Source: JANWHV01 sp035534995 (lineage in GTDB: Bacteria > Chloroflexota > UBA5177 > JANWHV01). Taken from it: 14,603 nucleotides of DNA. A program made the position numbers and the translations under genes. The DNA lies in assembly GCA_035534995.1 (NCBI GenBank), contig DATLQX010000022.1, forward strand, positions 1 through 14,603, read 5' to 3'. Of this stretch, positions 6,577-14,312 are shown piece by piece (the stretch's first letter is position 1; each line of letters begins with the position of its first letter). Below the pieces are notes generated by a model. The model was not told the origin of the DNA, made no database searches, and was given only the letters and a program-made list of their open reading frames with translations.

Positions 6577-9150
6577 TTACTCCAACCGCCCGTCCACGAT
6601 CCGCCAGGCTCGCTCCCCCACCCGCACGGTAAAGCCGTCGAGATCCCCTCCCAGCACCACCAGCACCGGGCGCGTCTCGCCGTCGTGTTTCGACTGGGCA
6701 TACACGCCCCAACCCGCGCCGCAGGTGAACAGGGTTCTGAAGGTAACGCTGGAACCGTTTCCCACCGGCTCGAACCAGAGGGTCTGGCGATCCACGTCGC
6801 AGTGGAAGCCAGTCAAGGCGGGGATCAGGGCCCAACTGGCCGTCGAACGGGCGTAGTGATGCCCGCACTCCACCTCGTTCCACGGGTTGCGCCGATACCC
6901 GTCGTGGCGGGCCCGGAGCGCCGCCACCAGGGCCAGCCCTTCTTCCATCCGTCCCTCGAAGATCAGATGCGCCGCCACATGGTACTCCACTCCGGTCCAT
7001 ACCTCGTCGGAATAGACGAACGGCAACCGTGGCCGTCCTCCCCGCGGCCAACTGCAGAGGAGCAGGCCGGACTCGTCGGCGAAGGCATAGGTGCGCTGCA
7101 GGTTGGCATGGTTGCCGAGCGGGGCGAGGAAATTGTAGCGGACGATTGCATCCAGCGCCGCGCCCACATGTTCCTCCGGCAGGAGGTGGCCAAGCGCCGC
7201 CACATGGGCTAGTTGCTGCCCGAAGAGCTGGTCCGACAGGCAGCCGCGCCCATGTTGGTACGGATGCTCGTCCACGTCCTCCAGACGCTGCTCATAATAC
7301 TCGCCGTTCCACAGCAGCTCGTCCAGGCGGACCCGCCCGCGCTCGAAGATGCCGCGGTACTGGGCCGCCGTCGCGGGCTCGTCCAGGCGCAAGGCCATCT
7401 CCTCGACCGCCCGCAACGCCCCGAGCAACAGGACGCCGGTCAGGGGATTGGGGCCCCAGAACTCGATGTCGTAGGTGTTATGCTGCTCCCCATCCAGTAC
7501 TCCGTCGCCATCGGTGTCCCAGGTGGCCAGCGCGTAGTCCAGGCACTTGCGGGCGTTGGGCCACAACTCGGCCAGGAAGCCCCGGTCGCCGGTGAGGAGG
7601 AAGGTGCGCCACAGGCGGATGATCGAACCGAGTTGCCCATCGGCTGCCGCGTGCCGCTTCTTGAACGTGGTGCCGAAGTGGCTTTCGGCGCGGAAGCGCA
7701 TCTTCCCCGATGGCTCGACCTCATCAAGGAAGGCGGTGCGCAGCATATCCATTTCCAGGCTGGGAAAGAGAAAGGCCAGGGTCTGGGCGTAGGCCCATAC
7801 GTGGTTGCAATTTCCATGGCATGAGCCGCCGCGATCGAAGCACCCTTCCCACCCGAAAAAGCGGCCGTCCGCCAACCAGAAGCAGGTGTTGCTCCGGGGG
7901 ACAGGCATGGTTCCGGCCACCGCGTCGATCACCGGCGGCGGCAGGGTACTCTCGAAGAGCGCGTCCCGGAAATCGATGGTCGCCGCCTGGAGTTCGGGAA
8001 GGTGGCGTGCCACGTAGCGCGTGACCTCCCATGCGTTGGCGAAGCGGGTGCTATAGCGGACCCGCGTCGTAGGGGGCACCGACGGCGCGGCGGTAAACCA
8101 GCCGTTGATTCGGTTGGGAAAATACCAACTGATGATAAAGGTAACCGTCGTGCTTTCGCCGGGTTCAAGAATGATCGGGACGCCGACCGAGCCGGGGACG
8201 ATGTTCACCACCTCTGGACCAACCATCCCTTGCGGCGCTACCTGTTCGGGATCGAGCTCGGTCAGGTGTCCGTCGGCCGAAAGGTCGTCCCAGAACTCGC
8301 GGAGCGTATCGTACCAGCCACCCCGGAACCATTCCGGCTTGGCCGTGATCTCGGAGGCGATCGCCGCGATGGCCGCGTTGCCGAAAGCGAGTTCGCTTTC
8401 GCCCACCACCGGTCCCTCGAAGAAGACACCGCGCGCCTGATTGTCCGCGCGCCGGCGATTCCTCGCCGGGCCGCCTGGGTAACTCCGCAGGTTCCCGAAC
8501 TCATCGGTGCCCGAGAAGACGGCCGGATTGAGCATCGAACCGACCACCGTGGCCCGAACCCGCCCGGCGGTGTGATTGCGGAGAGTCCAGGCAAAGATGG
8601 CGCAGGGGATACCCGATTCGTCGGGGTCGAGGGGGATCAGGGGGGTAAAGGCCAGGAGATCGGCCTCCACGGGAATCTCGGGGTCGCGCAGTTCCAGTTC
8701 CGCCGTGGGATACCGGCCACGGAAGCGGCTCTCGGCGAAACGGGGGAGGCCGCCGCCGTGATTGGGGTGAATGCCGTGGGAGGCGGCGTGCGGAGGCGCG
8801 ATCCGCCCTTCGAGCACGCGCGTGACACTTGGCCTCGCGTCCTCCTGGGCCCACAGGGTGAAGTGCGAATAGGGCAGGACCAGCCCTTTCCGCGGCTCGT
8901 TCCAGATCTCGAAGTCCCGGAGATTCCCCCGCGCCCCGATCGAGATCGTCCCGGTCCCAATCCCGCCCAGGGGAAAGGCCACCTCATTGGCATCCGCCCC
9001 GAACCATCGCCCGCCGGCGGAACCGGCCGCCAGCAAGGTGCCCGCGCCCGCGACGGCGATCGCCGTCTTGGCGCTGGTGGTCAGGAATCCGCGCAGGTCA
9101 AGCGCAGGCTCGCCGGCCGGTCGCGATTGGTTCTGAATCCGATCTTCCAT
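6577..9150 (-). CDS. GH116-family beta-glycosidase (DUF608 / GBA2-type)
   Basis: This encodes 857 residues. GH116 includes bacterial beta-glucosidases, beta-xylosidases and animal bile-acid glucosylceramidase (GBA2); they retain configuration and use a Glu nucleophile and an Asp acid/base. The N-terminal beta-sandwich starts after residue 50 (NEVAFPLGGIGTGTISIGARGNL). The catalytic (alpha/alpha)6 barrel covers about 400-800. Glu435 in GWEGC is the probable nucleophile. Asp561 in HNTYDIEFWGPN is the probable acid/base, matching the TYD motif of the family. ECGHHYARSTASWAL (761-775) is also family-typical. Residues 15-47 look like an export signal, but the twin-arginine motif reads DLRGFL rather than RR. 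The start at 9150 follows AGAGG at suitable spacing. It lies 98 bp downstream of a LacI regulator on the same strand, which probably controls it. Exact substrate is unknown; a beta-glucoside or beta-xyloside is likely. Confidence 0.9.
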   Translation of the reverse strand: MEDRIQNQSRPAGEPALDLRGFLTTSAKTAIAVAGAGTLLAAGSAGGRWFGADANEVAFPLGGIGTGTISIGARGNLRDFEIWNEPRKGLVLPYSHFTLWAQEDARPSVTRVLEGRIAPPHAASHGIHPNHGGGLPRFAESRFRGRYPTAELELRDPEIPVEADLLAFTPLIPLDPDESGIPCAIFAWTLRNHTAGRVRATVVGSMLNPAVFSGTDEFGNLRSYPGGPARNRRRADNQARGVFFEGPVVGESELAFGNAAIAAIASEITAKPEWFRGGWYDTLREFWDDLSADGHLTELDPEQVAPQGMVGPEVVNIVPGSVGVPIILEPGESTTVTFIISWYFPNRINGWFTAAPSVPPTTRVRYSTRFANAWEVTRYVARHLPELQAATIDFRDALFESTLPPPVIDAVAGTMPVPRSNTCFWLADGRFFGWEGCFDRGGSCHGNCNHVWAYAQTLAFLFPSLEMDMLRTAFLDEVEPSGKMRFRAESHFGTTFKKRHAAADGQLGSIIRLWRTFLLTGDRGFLAELWPNARKCLDYALATWDTDGDGVLDGEQHNTYDIEFWGPNPLTGVLLLGALRAVEEMALRLDEPATAAQYRGIFERGRVRLDELLWNGEYYEQRLEDVDEHPYQHGRGCLSDQLFGQQLAHVAALGHLLPEEHVGAALDAIVRYNFLAPLGNHANLQRTYAFADESGLLLCSWPRGGRPRLPFVYSDEVWTGVEYHVAAHLIFEGRMEEGLALVAALRARHDGYRRNPWNEVECGHHYARSTASWALIPALTGFHCDVDRQTLWFEPVGNGSSVTFRTLFTCGAGWGVYAQSKHDGETRPVLVVLGGDLDGFTVRVGERAWRIVDGRLE

Positions 9151-9210
9151 CTCGTACCTCTTATGAGCAGCTACGCGGGATGAATGAGTGAGTGGTCCGC
9201 CGACCGTGCA

Positions 9211-9222
9211 GGATCGCGATCC
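9211..9222. promoter_or_regulatory. Perfect 12-bp palindrome, candidate LacI-type operator
   Basis: GGATCGCGATCC lies in the 98-bp gap between the LacI gene and the GH116 gene, about 60 bp before the glycosidase start. A central CG palindrome of this kind is typical of LacI/GalR operators. No clear -35/-10 pair is visible here, so the glycosidase may also depend on read-through from upstream. Confidence 0.4.
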
Positions 9223-9248
9223 CTACTAACTCCTTTCACTGCGGAGGC

Positions 9249-10268
9249 TCAGCCGATTTTGGCCAGAAGGAGGGTATCGGAGGATTGGCGGATGATCAGT
9301 TCGGTGTAGAGCACCGTCTTGCTGGGGGCCGATTCGGCGCCTTCCATCAGTTCCACCAGGCGGCGCACGGCGGTTTCGCCCATCGCGTGCGCGGGCAAGC
9401 GGACCGTGGAGAGGCTGGGAGTGACCAGGGCGCTTTCGGAAACATCGTCAAAGCCGACCAGAGCCATGTCATCCGGCACGGTCAGTCCGCCATCCTTCAG
9501 GGCATCCATGGCCCCGAGGGCCGTCTTATCGCTAATGGCGAAGATGGCGGTAGGCCGCCGGGCGGGTGGGAGGGCGACAAGTGATTGGGCCTCCTGATAT
9601 CCCTTCCGCGGGCTCGGATGAACGGGCTTGACCAACCACGACGGATCGATCGCCAGATCCGCCTCGTCCATGGCCCGGAGATAGCCCTCGCGGCGGTCGG
9701 TGAGGGTTTTGTATTTCCGCGGACCCTGGAGCAGGCCGATCCGCTCGTGGCCCTGCTCGATCAGGTGGCGGGTGGCAAGATAGGCGCCGGTGACGTTATC
9801 GCCGAGCACGCAGGGAACCGCCAGATCGGAGACATAGTTGTCGACCAGGACCAGCGGCAAGCCGGCGGCGGCGAGGGTGCGAATGTAGGCGTCCGTGAGA
9901 TCGCCGCCGCCCACTACCAGGAGACCGCCGATTTGCTGCTCGGTGATCATGGCCGGCAATTGGGTGGCACCCTGTTCGATACTGGCGAGGAGGAAATGGT
10001 AGCCGTCCCGCCCGGCCGCCACTTCCGCCCCATGGATGATCAGGCCGATCAACGGATCGCTATAGGCGGGGACCGAAAGGCGCTCGATCAGGAGGCCGAT
10101 CACTGGGCGTTGGCCGCGCCGCTGGTAGCCCAATGTGGCGATCGCCTCCCGCACGCGCATGCGGGTCTCCGGCCCCACGCCGGACTTGCCGTTGAGCACG
10201 AGGGAGACCGTGGCCAGCGAGACGCCGGCACGATCCGCCACATCCTTCACGGTCGGTCGCGTTGCCAT
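9249..10268 (-). CDS. LacI-family transcriptional regulator, hinge helix apparently missing
   Basis: This encodes 339 residues. The N-terminal helix-turn-helix is clear (VKDVADRAGVSLATVSLVLN, 7-26), followed by the third helix (PETRMRVREAIATLGY, 33-48). The periplasmic-binding-protein-like effector domain (57-339) carries IGGLLVVGGG, GHERIGLLQGP, TAIFAISDKTALGAMDAL and DMALVGFDDV. The usual hinge (x-PN-xx-A-x-SLR, about 15 residues) is replaced by only QRRGQRPV (49-56), so the minor-groove Leu wedge is absent. It probably senses a sugar and regulates the downstream GH116 gene, itself, or both. It has its own promoter 28 nt upstream of the start (10296-10324) and could also be reached by read-through from the SDR gene, whose stop is 78 bp away. 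The start is the MATRPTVKDVA methionine, standard for the family. Confidence 0.93.
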   Translation of the reverse strand: MATRPTVKDVADRAGVSLATVSLVLNGKSGVGPETRMRVREAIATLGYQRRGQRPVIGLLIERLSVPAYSDPLIGLIIHGAEVAAGRDGYHFLLASIEQGATQLPAMITEQQIGGLLVVGGGDLTDAYIRTLAAAGLPLVLVDNYVSDLAVPCVLGDNVTGAYLATRHLIEQGHERIGLLQGPRKYKTLTDRREGYLRAMDEADLAIDPSWLVKPVHPSPRKGYQEAQSLVALPPARRPTAIFAISDKTALGAMDALKDGGLTVPDDMALVGFDDVSESALVTPSLSTVRLPAHAMGETAVRRLVELMEGAESAPSKTVLYTELIIRQSSDTLLLAKIG

Positions 10269-10295
10269 CTCATCCCCCTCGCTAAACGCTCCACT

Positions 10296-10348
10296 ACTTT
10301 AGATCCAGATGTATAGGATGTCAAGCACTAAATTTTCACTAAAATTTT
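10296..10348 (-). promoter_or_regulatory. Promoter and AT-rich tandem repeat for the hinge-less LacI gene
   Basis: On the minus strand TTGACA (10324 to 10319) and TAAAGT (10301 to 10296) are separated by exactly 17 bp. Immediately upstream, CACTAAATTTT (10326-10336) and CACTAAAATTTT (10337-10348) form a tandem repeat that ends within the SDR stop codon. It could be an UP element for RNA polymerase or an operator. The A+T content stands out from the GC-rich surroundings. Confidence 0.6.
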
Positions 10349-11123
10349 ACCAGGCAGTATAGCCGCCATCGACCACCAGGGCGTGGCCGGTGACGTAGCT
10401 TGAGGCCGCCGAGGCCAGATAGACGACCGAGCCGCGGAGTTCGGCCGGCAGCCCCATCCGGCCCTGGGGGGTCAGCTCCTCCCAGGTCGCGCGCAAGGCG
10501 GGCTGGTCGGCCAGCACCCGATCGGTCATGGCCGTCCGCATGTAGCCGGGAGCCAGGGCGTTGACCCGGATCCCATGGGGTGCCCACTCGGCCGCCAGGC
10601 TCTTGGCCATCATGATCACCCCGGCCTTGGAGACGTTGTAGGGGGCCTGCTTCTGCGGGCGGTTGACGATCATCCCGGACATCGAGGCGATCAGGATCAT
10701 GCTCCCTCCGCCGCCGGCGGCAATCATGACCCGACCCGCCGCCTGGGCGCAGAAGAACACCCCGTTGATATTGACGTCGATAACCTTCCGCCAGGCATCG
10801 GGCGGATAGTCCTCCGCCGCGATATTATCGACGATCCCCGCCGCCGCCACCAGGATATCGATCGTCCCGAACTCGCGTCCGATGGCCGCGAACGTGTCCG
10901 CGACCGCCGATGCATCGGTGACATCCAGGGCACGCGCCCCGGCCCGTACCCCGTAGCGTGTCGCCGTTTGGGCCGCCGCCGCGACCGCCTGATCAGCCAG
11001 GCGGTCGACCGCGACCACCGAGGCGCCTGCCTCGGCCAGGGCCTCCATCATCTCCAGGCCCAGTCCACGGGCCCCACCGGTCACCACCGCTACTTTCCCT
11101 TGCAACGAAAAATCCGCCAACAC
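10347..11123 (-). CDS. SDR-family oxidoreductase (gluconate 5-dehydrogenase-like)
   Basis: This encodes 258 residues, the normal length of classical short-chain dehydrogenases. The cofactor motif TGGARGLG is at 15-22. Asp40 at the end of the second strand (VVAVDR) favours NAD(H). The catalytic tetrad is Asn118, Ser149, Tyr162 and Lys166 (YNVSK). The usual NNAG is AAAG (93-96). The C-terminal GHALVVDGGY is typical. The closest subfamilies by eye are gluconate 5-dehydrogenase, 2-deoxy-gluconate 3-dehydrogenase and similar sugar or polyol dehydrogenases. The context of LacI regulators, a glycosidase and a sugar ABC transporter fits oxidation of a sugar or sugar acid. It is the first gene of the minus arm, with a promoter at 11200-11228 and paired ATCGAT sites in its leader. 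The exact substrate cannot be read from the sequence. Confidence 0.9.
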   Translation of the reverse strand: MLADFSLQGKVAVVTGGARGLGLEMMEALAEAGASVVAVDRLADQAVAAAAQTATRYGVRAGARALDVTDASAVADTFAAIGREFGTIDILVAAAGIVDNIAAEDYPPDAWRKVIDVNINGVFFCAQAAGRVMIAAGGGGSMILIASMSGMIVNRPQKQAPYNVSKAGVIMMAKSLAAEWAPHGIRVNALAPGYMRTAMTDRVLADQPALRATWEELTPQGRMGLPAELRGSVVYLASAASSYVTGHALVVDGGYTAW

Positions 11124-11174
11124 CTCATGCCTCCCTGATACACGCCATCATGCCCGCTGCCAGACGCGCGGGCA

Positions 11175-11228
11175 ATCGATCCGGTGATCGATGGCGGGAA
11201 TAGTAGAGTCGAGGGTGGTAGCTGTCAA
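11175..11228 (-). promoter_or_regulatory. SDR promoter with paired ATCGAT operator
   Basis: On the minus strand TTGACA (11228 to 11223), a 17-bp spacer and TACTAT (11205 to 11200) form a good promoter. Two ATCGAT sites (11187-11192 and 11175-11180), 12 bp apart, begin right after the -10, where a bound repressor would block initiation. The same arrangement is found in the promoter of the divergent lacI gene. Confidence 0.65.
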
Positions 11229-11250
11229 ACGGGGGATGAGGGCGGGGCTG

Positions 11251-11470
11251 ATGGTGCCTCCTGAAGCACAGAAACACAGAAACACAGAAGGAACGGAAGG
11301 TACGGATATCTACCCTGGGAGGGGGGTATGGGACGGCGAGAGAATCGGAGTAGTTGGAACGGCCACCCCTCGGCGCGGAGGAGTCTATGCGTTCAATAGT
11401 CGCTGCGCGGCACGGAGACGCCATCTGTGTTCTCCGTTTCTTCTGTGTTTCTGTGCTTCAGGACCGCCAT
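11251..11470. repeat. MITE-like element with long terminal inverted repeats
   Basis: Bases 11259-11281 and 11441-11463 are perfect 23-bp inverted repeats (core TCCTGAAGCACAG and its complement). With a few mismatches they extend outward to ATGG/CCAT (11251 and 11470). The left arm contains three copies of the 8-bp unit CACAGAAA (11267-11290, last base changed) and the right arm about two copies of its complement. The interior of about 160 bp has no coding potential. Looser similarity continues outward on both sides to the TTGACA boxes. No clear target-site duplication was found. With the flanking promoters this accounts for the 462-bp stretch 11124-11585. Confidence 0.6.
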
Positions 11471-11494
11471 GAGGCCCCTTCCCGCGCCGCCCGC

Positions 11495-11564
11495 TTGACA
11501 ATCCATTCAACCTGTACTAGCATACATCCCACACGTAAGAAATCGATTACACAATCGATTACAC
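11495..11564 (+). promoter_or_regulatory. Promoter and tandem operator of the divergent lacI gene
   Basis: TTGACA (11495-11500), a 17-bp spacer and TAGCAT (11518-11523) form the promoter. The unit AATCGATTACAC then occurs twice back to back (11541-11552 and 11553-11564), placing ATCGAT at 11542 and 11554, 12 bp apart. AATCGATT is a central-CG palindrome typical of LacI-family operators. The location downstream of the start point suggests autorepression. Confidence 0.7.
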
Positions 11565-11585
11565 AGCCTGGTGAATGGACTGAGC

Positions 11586-12590
11586 ATGGCGACGATGCGC
11601 GACGTGGCGAACCTGGCCGGTGTCTCGACCGCCACGGTCTCCCGCGTGCTCAGTAAAACCAATAACGTGGAGCCCGAGACCGCGGCCCGCGTCCGCGCCG
11701 CCATCAACCAGCTCGGCTATGAGGTGGACGGGATGGCCCAGAGTCTTCGCGTGCGCTCCACCTTTACCTTCGCCCTGATCATTCCCGACCTGACCAACCC
11801 GTTCTTCCCCGAACTGGCCACCGTCGTGCAACATAACGCCACCCGCGCCGGCTACGACGTGGCGATCTTTAGCGTCGATACCCCCGGCGGCGGCTCCGTG
11901 GGCCTCTTCGATCACTATCTTCGGGCCATCCGCCGGAAACGCTACGACGTGGTGATCTTCGCTGAGACCCTCCCCATCGATCCCACGGCCCACGCCCAGC
12001 TGGTGGCTACCGGCACCCCGGTGGTCTTGATTAGTGGGATCCCCCATCCCCAGGCGGATCGGGTCTATATCGACGACTACGGGGCCGCCCGTGATCTGAC
12101 CCAGTACTTGATCGGGAAGGGACATACGGCGATCGCTCACATCACCGGCGCCCCCGGTATGTCGTCCACCATCGAGCGGGCCCGCGGTTTCCGGGAATGT
12201 CTGCGGGCGGCCGGACTGCCTGCTGATCCGGCTCTGGAGGTGCCCGGTACCTTCCTCCGCGATGGCGGCTACGCGGCGATGCGTGGCTTGCTGGACCGCT
12301 CGCCGCGCCCAACCGCCGTCTTCGCCGCCAATGACTTGACCGCGCACGGTGCCCTGCTGGCCTGCCTGGACGCGGGCGTCAAGGTTCCGGATCAGATCGC
12401 GATTGCCGGCTTCGACGACATCGCGGTGGCCGCCGATCTCCGTCCGGCCCTGACCACTGTCTACCACGGCCAACGGGAGATCGGAGCCGAGGTGGTGCGG
12501 CTGGCCCTGACCCGAGCCCGCCAGAAGGTTCCCGAGGAACGACAGACCATTATCGTGCCACACCGCTTGATCGTGCGGCAATCCGCCTGA
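11586..12590 (+). CDS. LacI-family transcriptional regulator, probable local sugar repressor
   Basis: This encodes 334 residues from the ATG at 11586. The family normally opens MATxRDVA, so this ATG is preferred over an in-frame GTG at 11571, which adds five residues and has a poor ribosome site. The HTH is at 4-23 (MRDVANLAGVSTATVSRVLS). A normal hinge is present (MAQSLR, 50-55, with Leu54 as the minor-groove wedge). The effector domain includes FALIIPDLTNPFFPEL, GHTAIAHITGAPG, TAVFAANDLTAHGAL and IAIAGFDDIAVA. It lies at the head of the plus-strand transport arm, 167 bp before the solute-binding protein. The tandem AATCGATT sites in its own leader and the matching ATCGAT pair in the SDR leader suggest that it controls both arms. 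The effector sugar is unknown. Confidence 0.94.
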   Translation: MATMRDVANLAGVSTATVSRVLSKTNNVEPETAARVRAAINQLGYEVDGMAQSLRVRSTFTFALIIPDLTNPFFPELATVVQHNATRAGYDVAIFSVDTPGGGSVGLFDHYLRAIRRKRYDVVIFAETLPIDPTAHAQLVATGTPVVLISGIPHPQADRVYIDDYGAARDLTQYLIGKGHTAIAHITGAPGMSSTIERARGFRECLRAAGLPADPALEVPGTFLRDGGYAAMRGLLDRSPRPTAVFAANDLTAHGALLACLDAGVKVPDQIAIAGFDDIAVAADLRPALTTVYHGQREIGAEVVRLALTRARQKVPEERQTIIVPHRLIVRQSA

Positions 12591-12757
12591 TGACCTATCC
12601 AGTACGATACCGGCGCCTGAAGGAGGTGAGGAGGTAGGGGAAACGCGGGATCTCGACCAGGCATTCACGCGCGATTCAGCGCGGGAGGACTACGATCAGC
12701 AAGCCCTGAGGAGATACCTACCAGGGACGGACTTTTAGTCTATAAGGAGTCGAGCGG

Positions 12758-14203
12758 ATGTCCACACGGAATGATGCAACCCACGATATGGACGCTACCG
12801 AACCGACGGTCAGGCCCGATACCAGCCCCTCACGGAGAGACTTTCTCGGCCTGACCGCCAGGGCCGCCGCCGGGACCGCGCTGGCCGGCGCCGGGCTCGG
12901 TGCCCTGCCCGCTCTGACCGCGAATGCCGCCGGCCGGGCCCCGCAGGTGATGCGGAAAGGCAGCCAGGTCACCCTGAACTACTACTTCGGCGCCAATCCC
13001 GCCGAGGCCAAGTTGCGGCAGACCCTGTTCAATCAGTTCGAGGCCGCCAACCCCGACATCAAAATCGCTACCCAGCTCGATGGCACGGTCCATCTGCAGA
13101 AGTTTAACACCGAAGTGGCCGGCGGCAATCCGCCCGACCTCACCATGTCCTGGGAACTGGACTACAGCGCCTACGCCAAGCGCGGCGTCCTCATGGACCT
13201 GAATCAGTTCATTAAGAGCGACAGTCAGTTCCAGAACACGGTCTTGCCCCAGCAGTACAAGGCCGTGCTCGATATGTTTTCCTACGGCGGGAAACTCCTG
13301 GTCCTGCCGGAGCAGGTCACCGATACGGTGCTGTTCTATAATAAGGATCATATGAAGGCGGCCGGCCTGACCATGCCGACCAGTTGGGACGATCCGACCT
13401 GGACCTGGGACAAGTTTCTCAGCTTTGCCCAGAAGCTCACCCAGAAGAGCGGCAGCCGGGTCACCCGCTACGGCTACGCGGAGATGTGGGGCTGGACCCT
13501 AACCGCCTGCAACGTGATCGCGGCGGCCAACGGAGGCAACTGGTTCCCGCAGGCGGTCAATCCGCCGGCCGGCTCCAGCAATCTCTCCGACCCCAAGATC
13601 GCCAGCGCGATCCAATGGTATGCCGACCTGACCAACGTCCACAACGTGGCGCCCGCCAACCGCAGCCTAACCACCACCCCCGGCTTCCAGATGTTCATGA
13701 CCGGAAAAGCCTCCATGGGGATCGTCGGCCACTGGTTCTATGGCGCCTTCGCCGGCACCAAGGGACTCAACTTTGACGTCGCCCCGGTCCCGATCGGCCC
13801 CAACGGCTTGAAGCACTCGCGGACCAATATCGGTGGTACCGGGATCAGCATCATGGCCAAGACCAAGTACCCCGAGCAATGCTGGCGGTTCGTCAAGTTC
13901 TGGGCCGGGGTCCAGGGCCAGACGGCGATTGCCAAGTCTGGCCTGTGGGTGCCGGCCCTGAAGAATATCGGTGCCTCGCCCGCCTACACCCAGTCCAACG
14001 GCGCCCTGGCGCATGCCACGATCTTCACCGACGTACTCTCCAAGGGTTACGTGCATTCACTGCCGATCAGCACCGCCTGGCCGGAATTTGCCGTGCCGTG
14101 GACCACCGTGCTCCAGGATCAGATCTGGAATGGGACCAAGAAGGCGGCGGACGTGCTGCCGACCCTCGATAAGACCATCAACGCGGACATCGCCAAGTAT
14201 TAA
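12758..14203 (+). CDS. ABC transporter sugar-binding protein with Tat signal
   Basis: This encodes 481 residues of the extracellular solute-binding family 1 (carbohydrate ABC importers, CUT1). A twin-arginine signal is present (SPSRRDFLGL, Arg26-Arg27, then a hydrophobic stretch ending ANAAG near residue 59), so it should be exported folded; no lipobox is visible. The mature domain begins VTLNYYFG and contains FEAANPDIKI, a GGNPPDL motif, FYNKDHMKAAGL, GKASMGIVGHW and NIGGTGISIMAKTKYPEQCWRFVKFW, all typical. AAGGAG lies 8 nt before the ATG at 12758. It follows the lacI gene by 167 bp; that gap holds a small CGCGC/GCGCG hairpin near 12670 and no confident promoter, so co-transcription with lacI is possible. 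A permease gene follows after a strong hairpin. Confidence 0.94.
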   Translation: MSTRNDATHDMDATEPTVRPDTSPSRRDFLGLTARAAAGTALAGAGLGALPALTANAAGRAPQVMRKGSQVTLNYYFGANPAEAKLRQTLFNQFEAANPDIKIATQLDGTVHLQKFNTEVAGGNPPDLTMSWELDYSAYAKRGVLMDLNQFIKSDSQFQNTVLPQQYKAVLDMFSYGGKLLVLPEQVTDTVLFYNKDHMKAAGLTMPTSWDDPTWTWDKFLSFAQKLTQKSGSRVTRYGYAEMWGWTLTACNVIAAANGGNWFPQAVNPPAGSSNLSDPKIASAIQWYADLTNVHNVAPANRSLTTTPGFQMFMTGKASMGIVGHWFYGAFAGTKGLNFDVAPVPIGPNGLKHSRTNIGGTGISIMAKTKYPEQCWRFVKFWAGVQGQTAIAKSGLWVPALKNIGASPAYTQSNGALAHATIFTDVLSKGYVHSLPISTAWPEFAVPWTTVLQDQIWNGTKKAADVLPTLDKTINADIAKY

Positions 14204-14214
14204 ATTGGGGCCAA

Positions 14215-14247
14215 CCTCCGGCTGACCCATCCGGCCTCAGCCGGAGG
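14215..14247 (+). terminator. Intercistronic hairpin between binding protein and permease
   Basis: CCTCCGGCTGA (14215-14225) and TCAGCCGGAGG (14237-14247) are a perfect 11-bp inverted repeat starting 12 nt after the binding-protein stop, followed by CCCTTTCTC. In CUT1 operons such a stem commonly acts as a leaky terminator or 3'-end stabiliser, giving more binding protein than permease. That role is inferred here. Confidence 0.6.
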
Positions 14248-14312
14248 CCCTTTCTCGCTGAAACTCCTGATGAGATACTAAACACAGACCGTGGAGGCTT
14301 CGTCACCGGCTG

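Noticed and set aside
8002..9183. A 393-codon plus-strand open frame opposite the GH116 gene
   Set aside because: It is the complement of a well-conserved glycosidase in GC-rich DNA, is rich in Arg/Gly/Pro and has no recognisable domain; long antisense frames are expected at this base composition.
11267..11290. Threefold CACAGAAA repeat considered as a CRISPR fragment
   Set aside because: The units are 8 bp with no spacers; they are part of the arm of the inverted-repeat element.
11571..11585. GTG start at 11571 for the second LacI protein
   Set aside because: The family normally begins at MATxRDVA; the five extra residues are unsupported and the ribosome site is poor.
11559..12668. A 369-codon minus-strand open frame opposite the second lacI gene
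   Set aside because: The plus strand encodes a clear LacI protein over the same bases; the opposite frame is low-complexity and has no motif.
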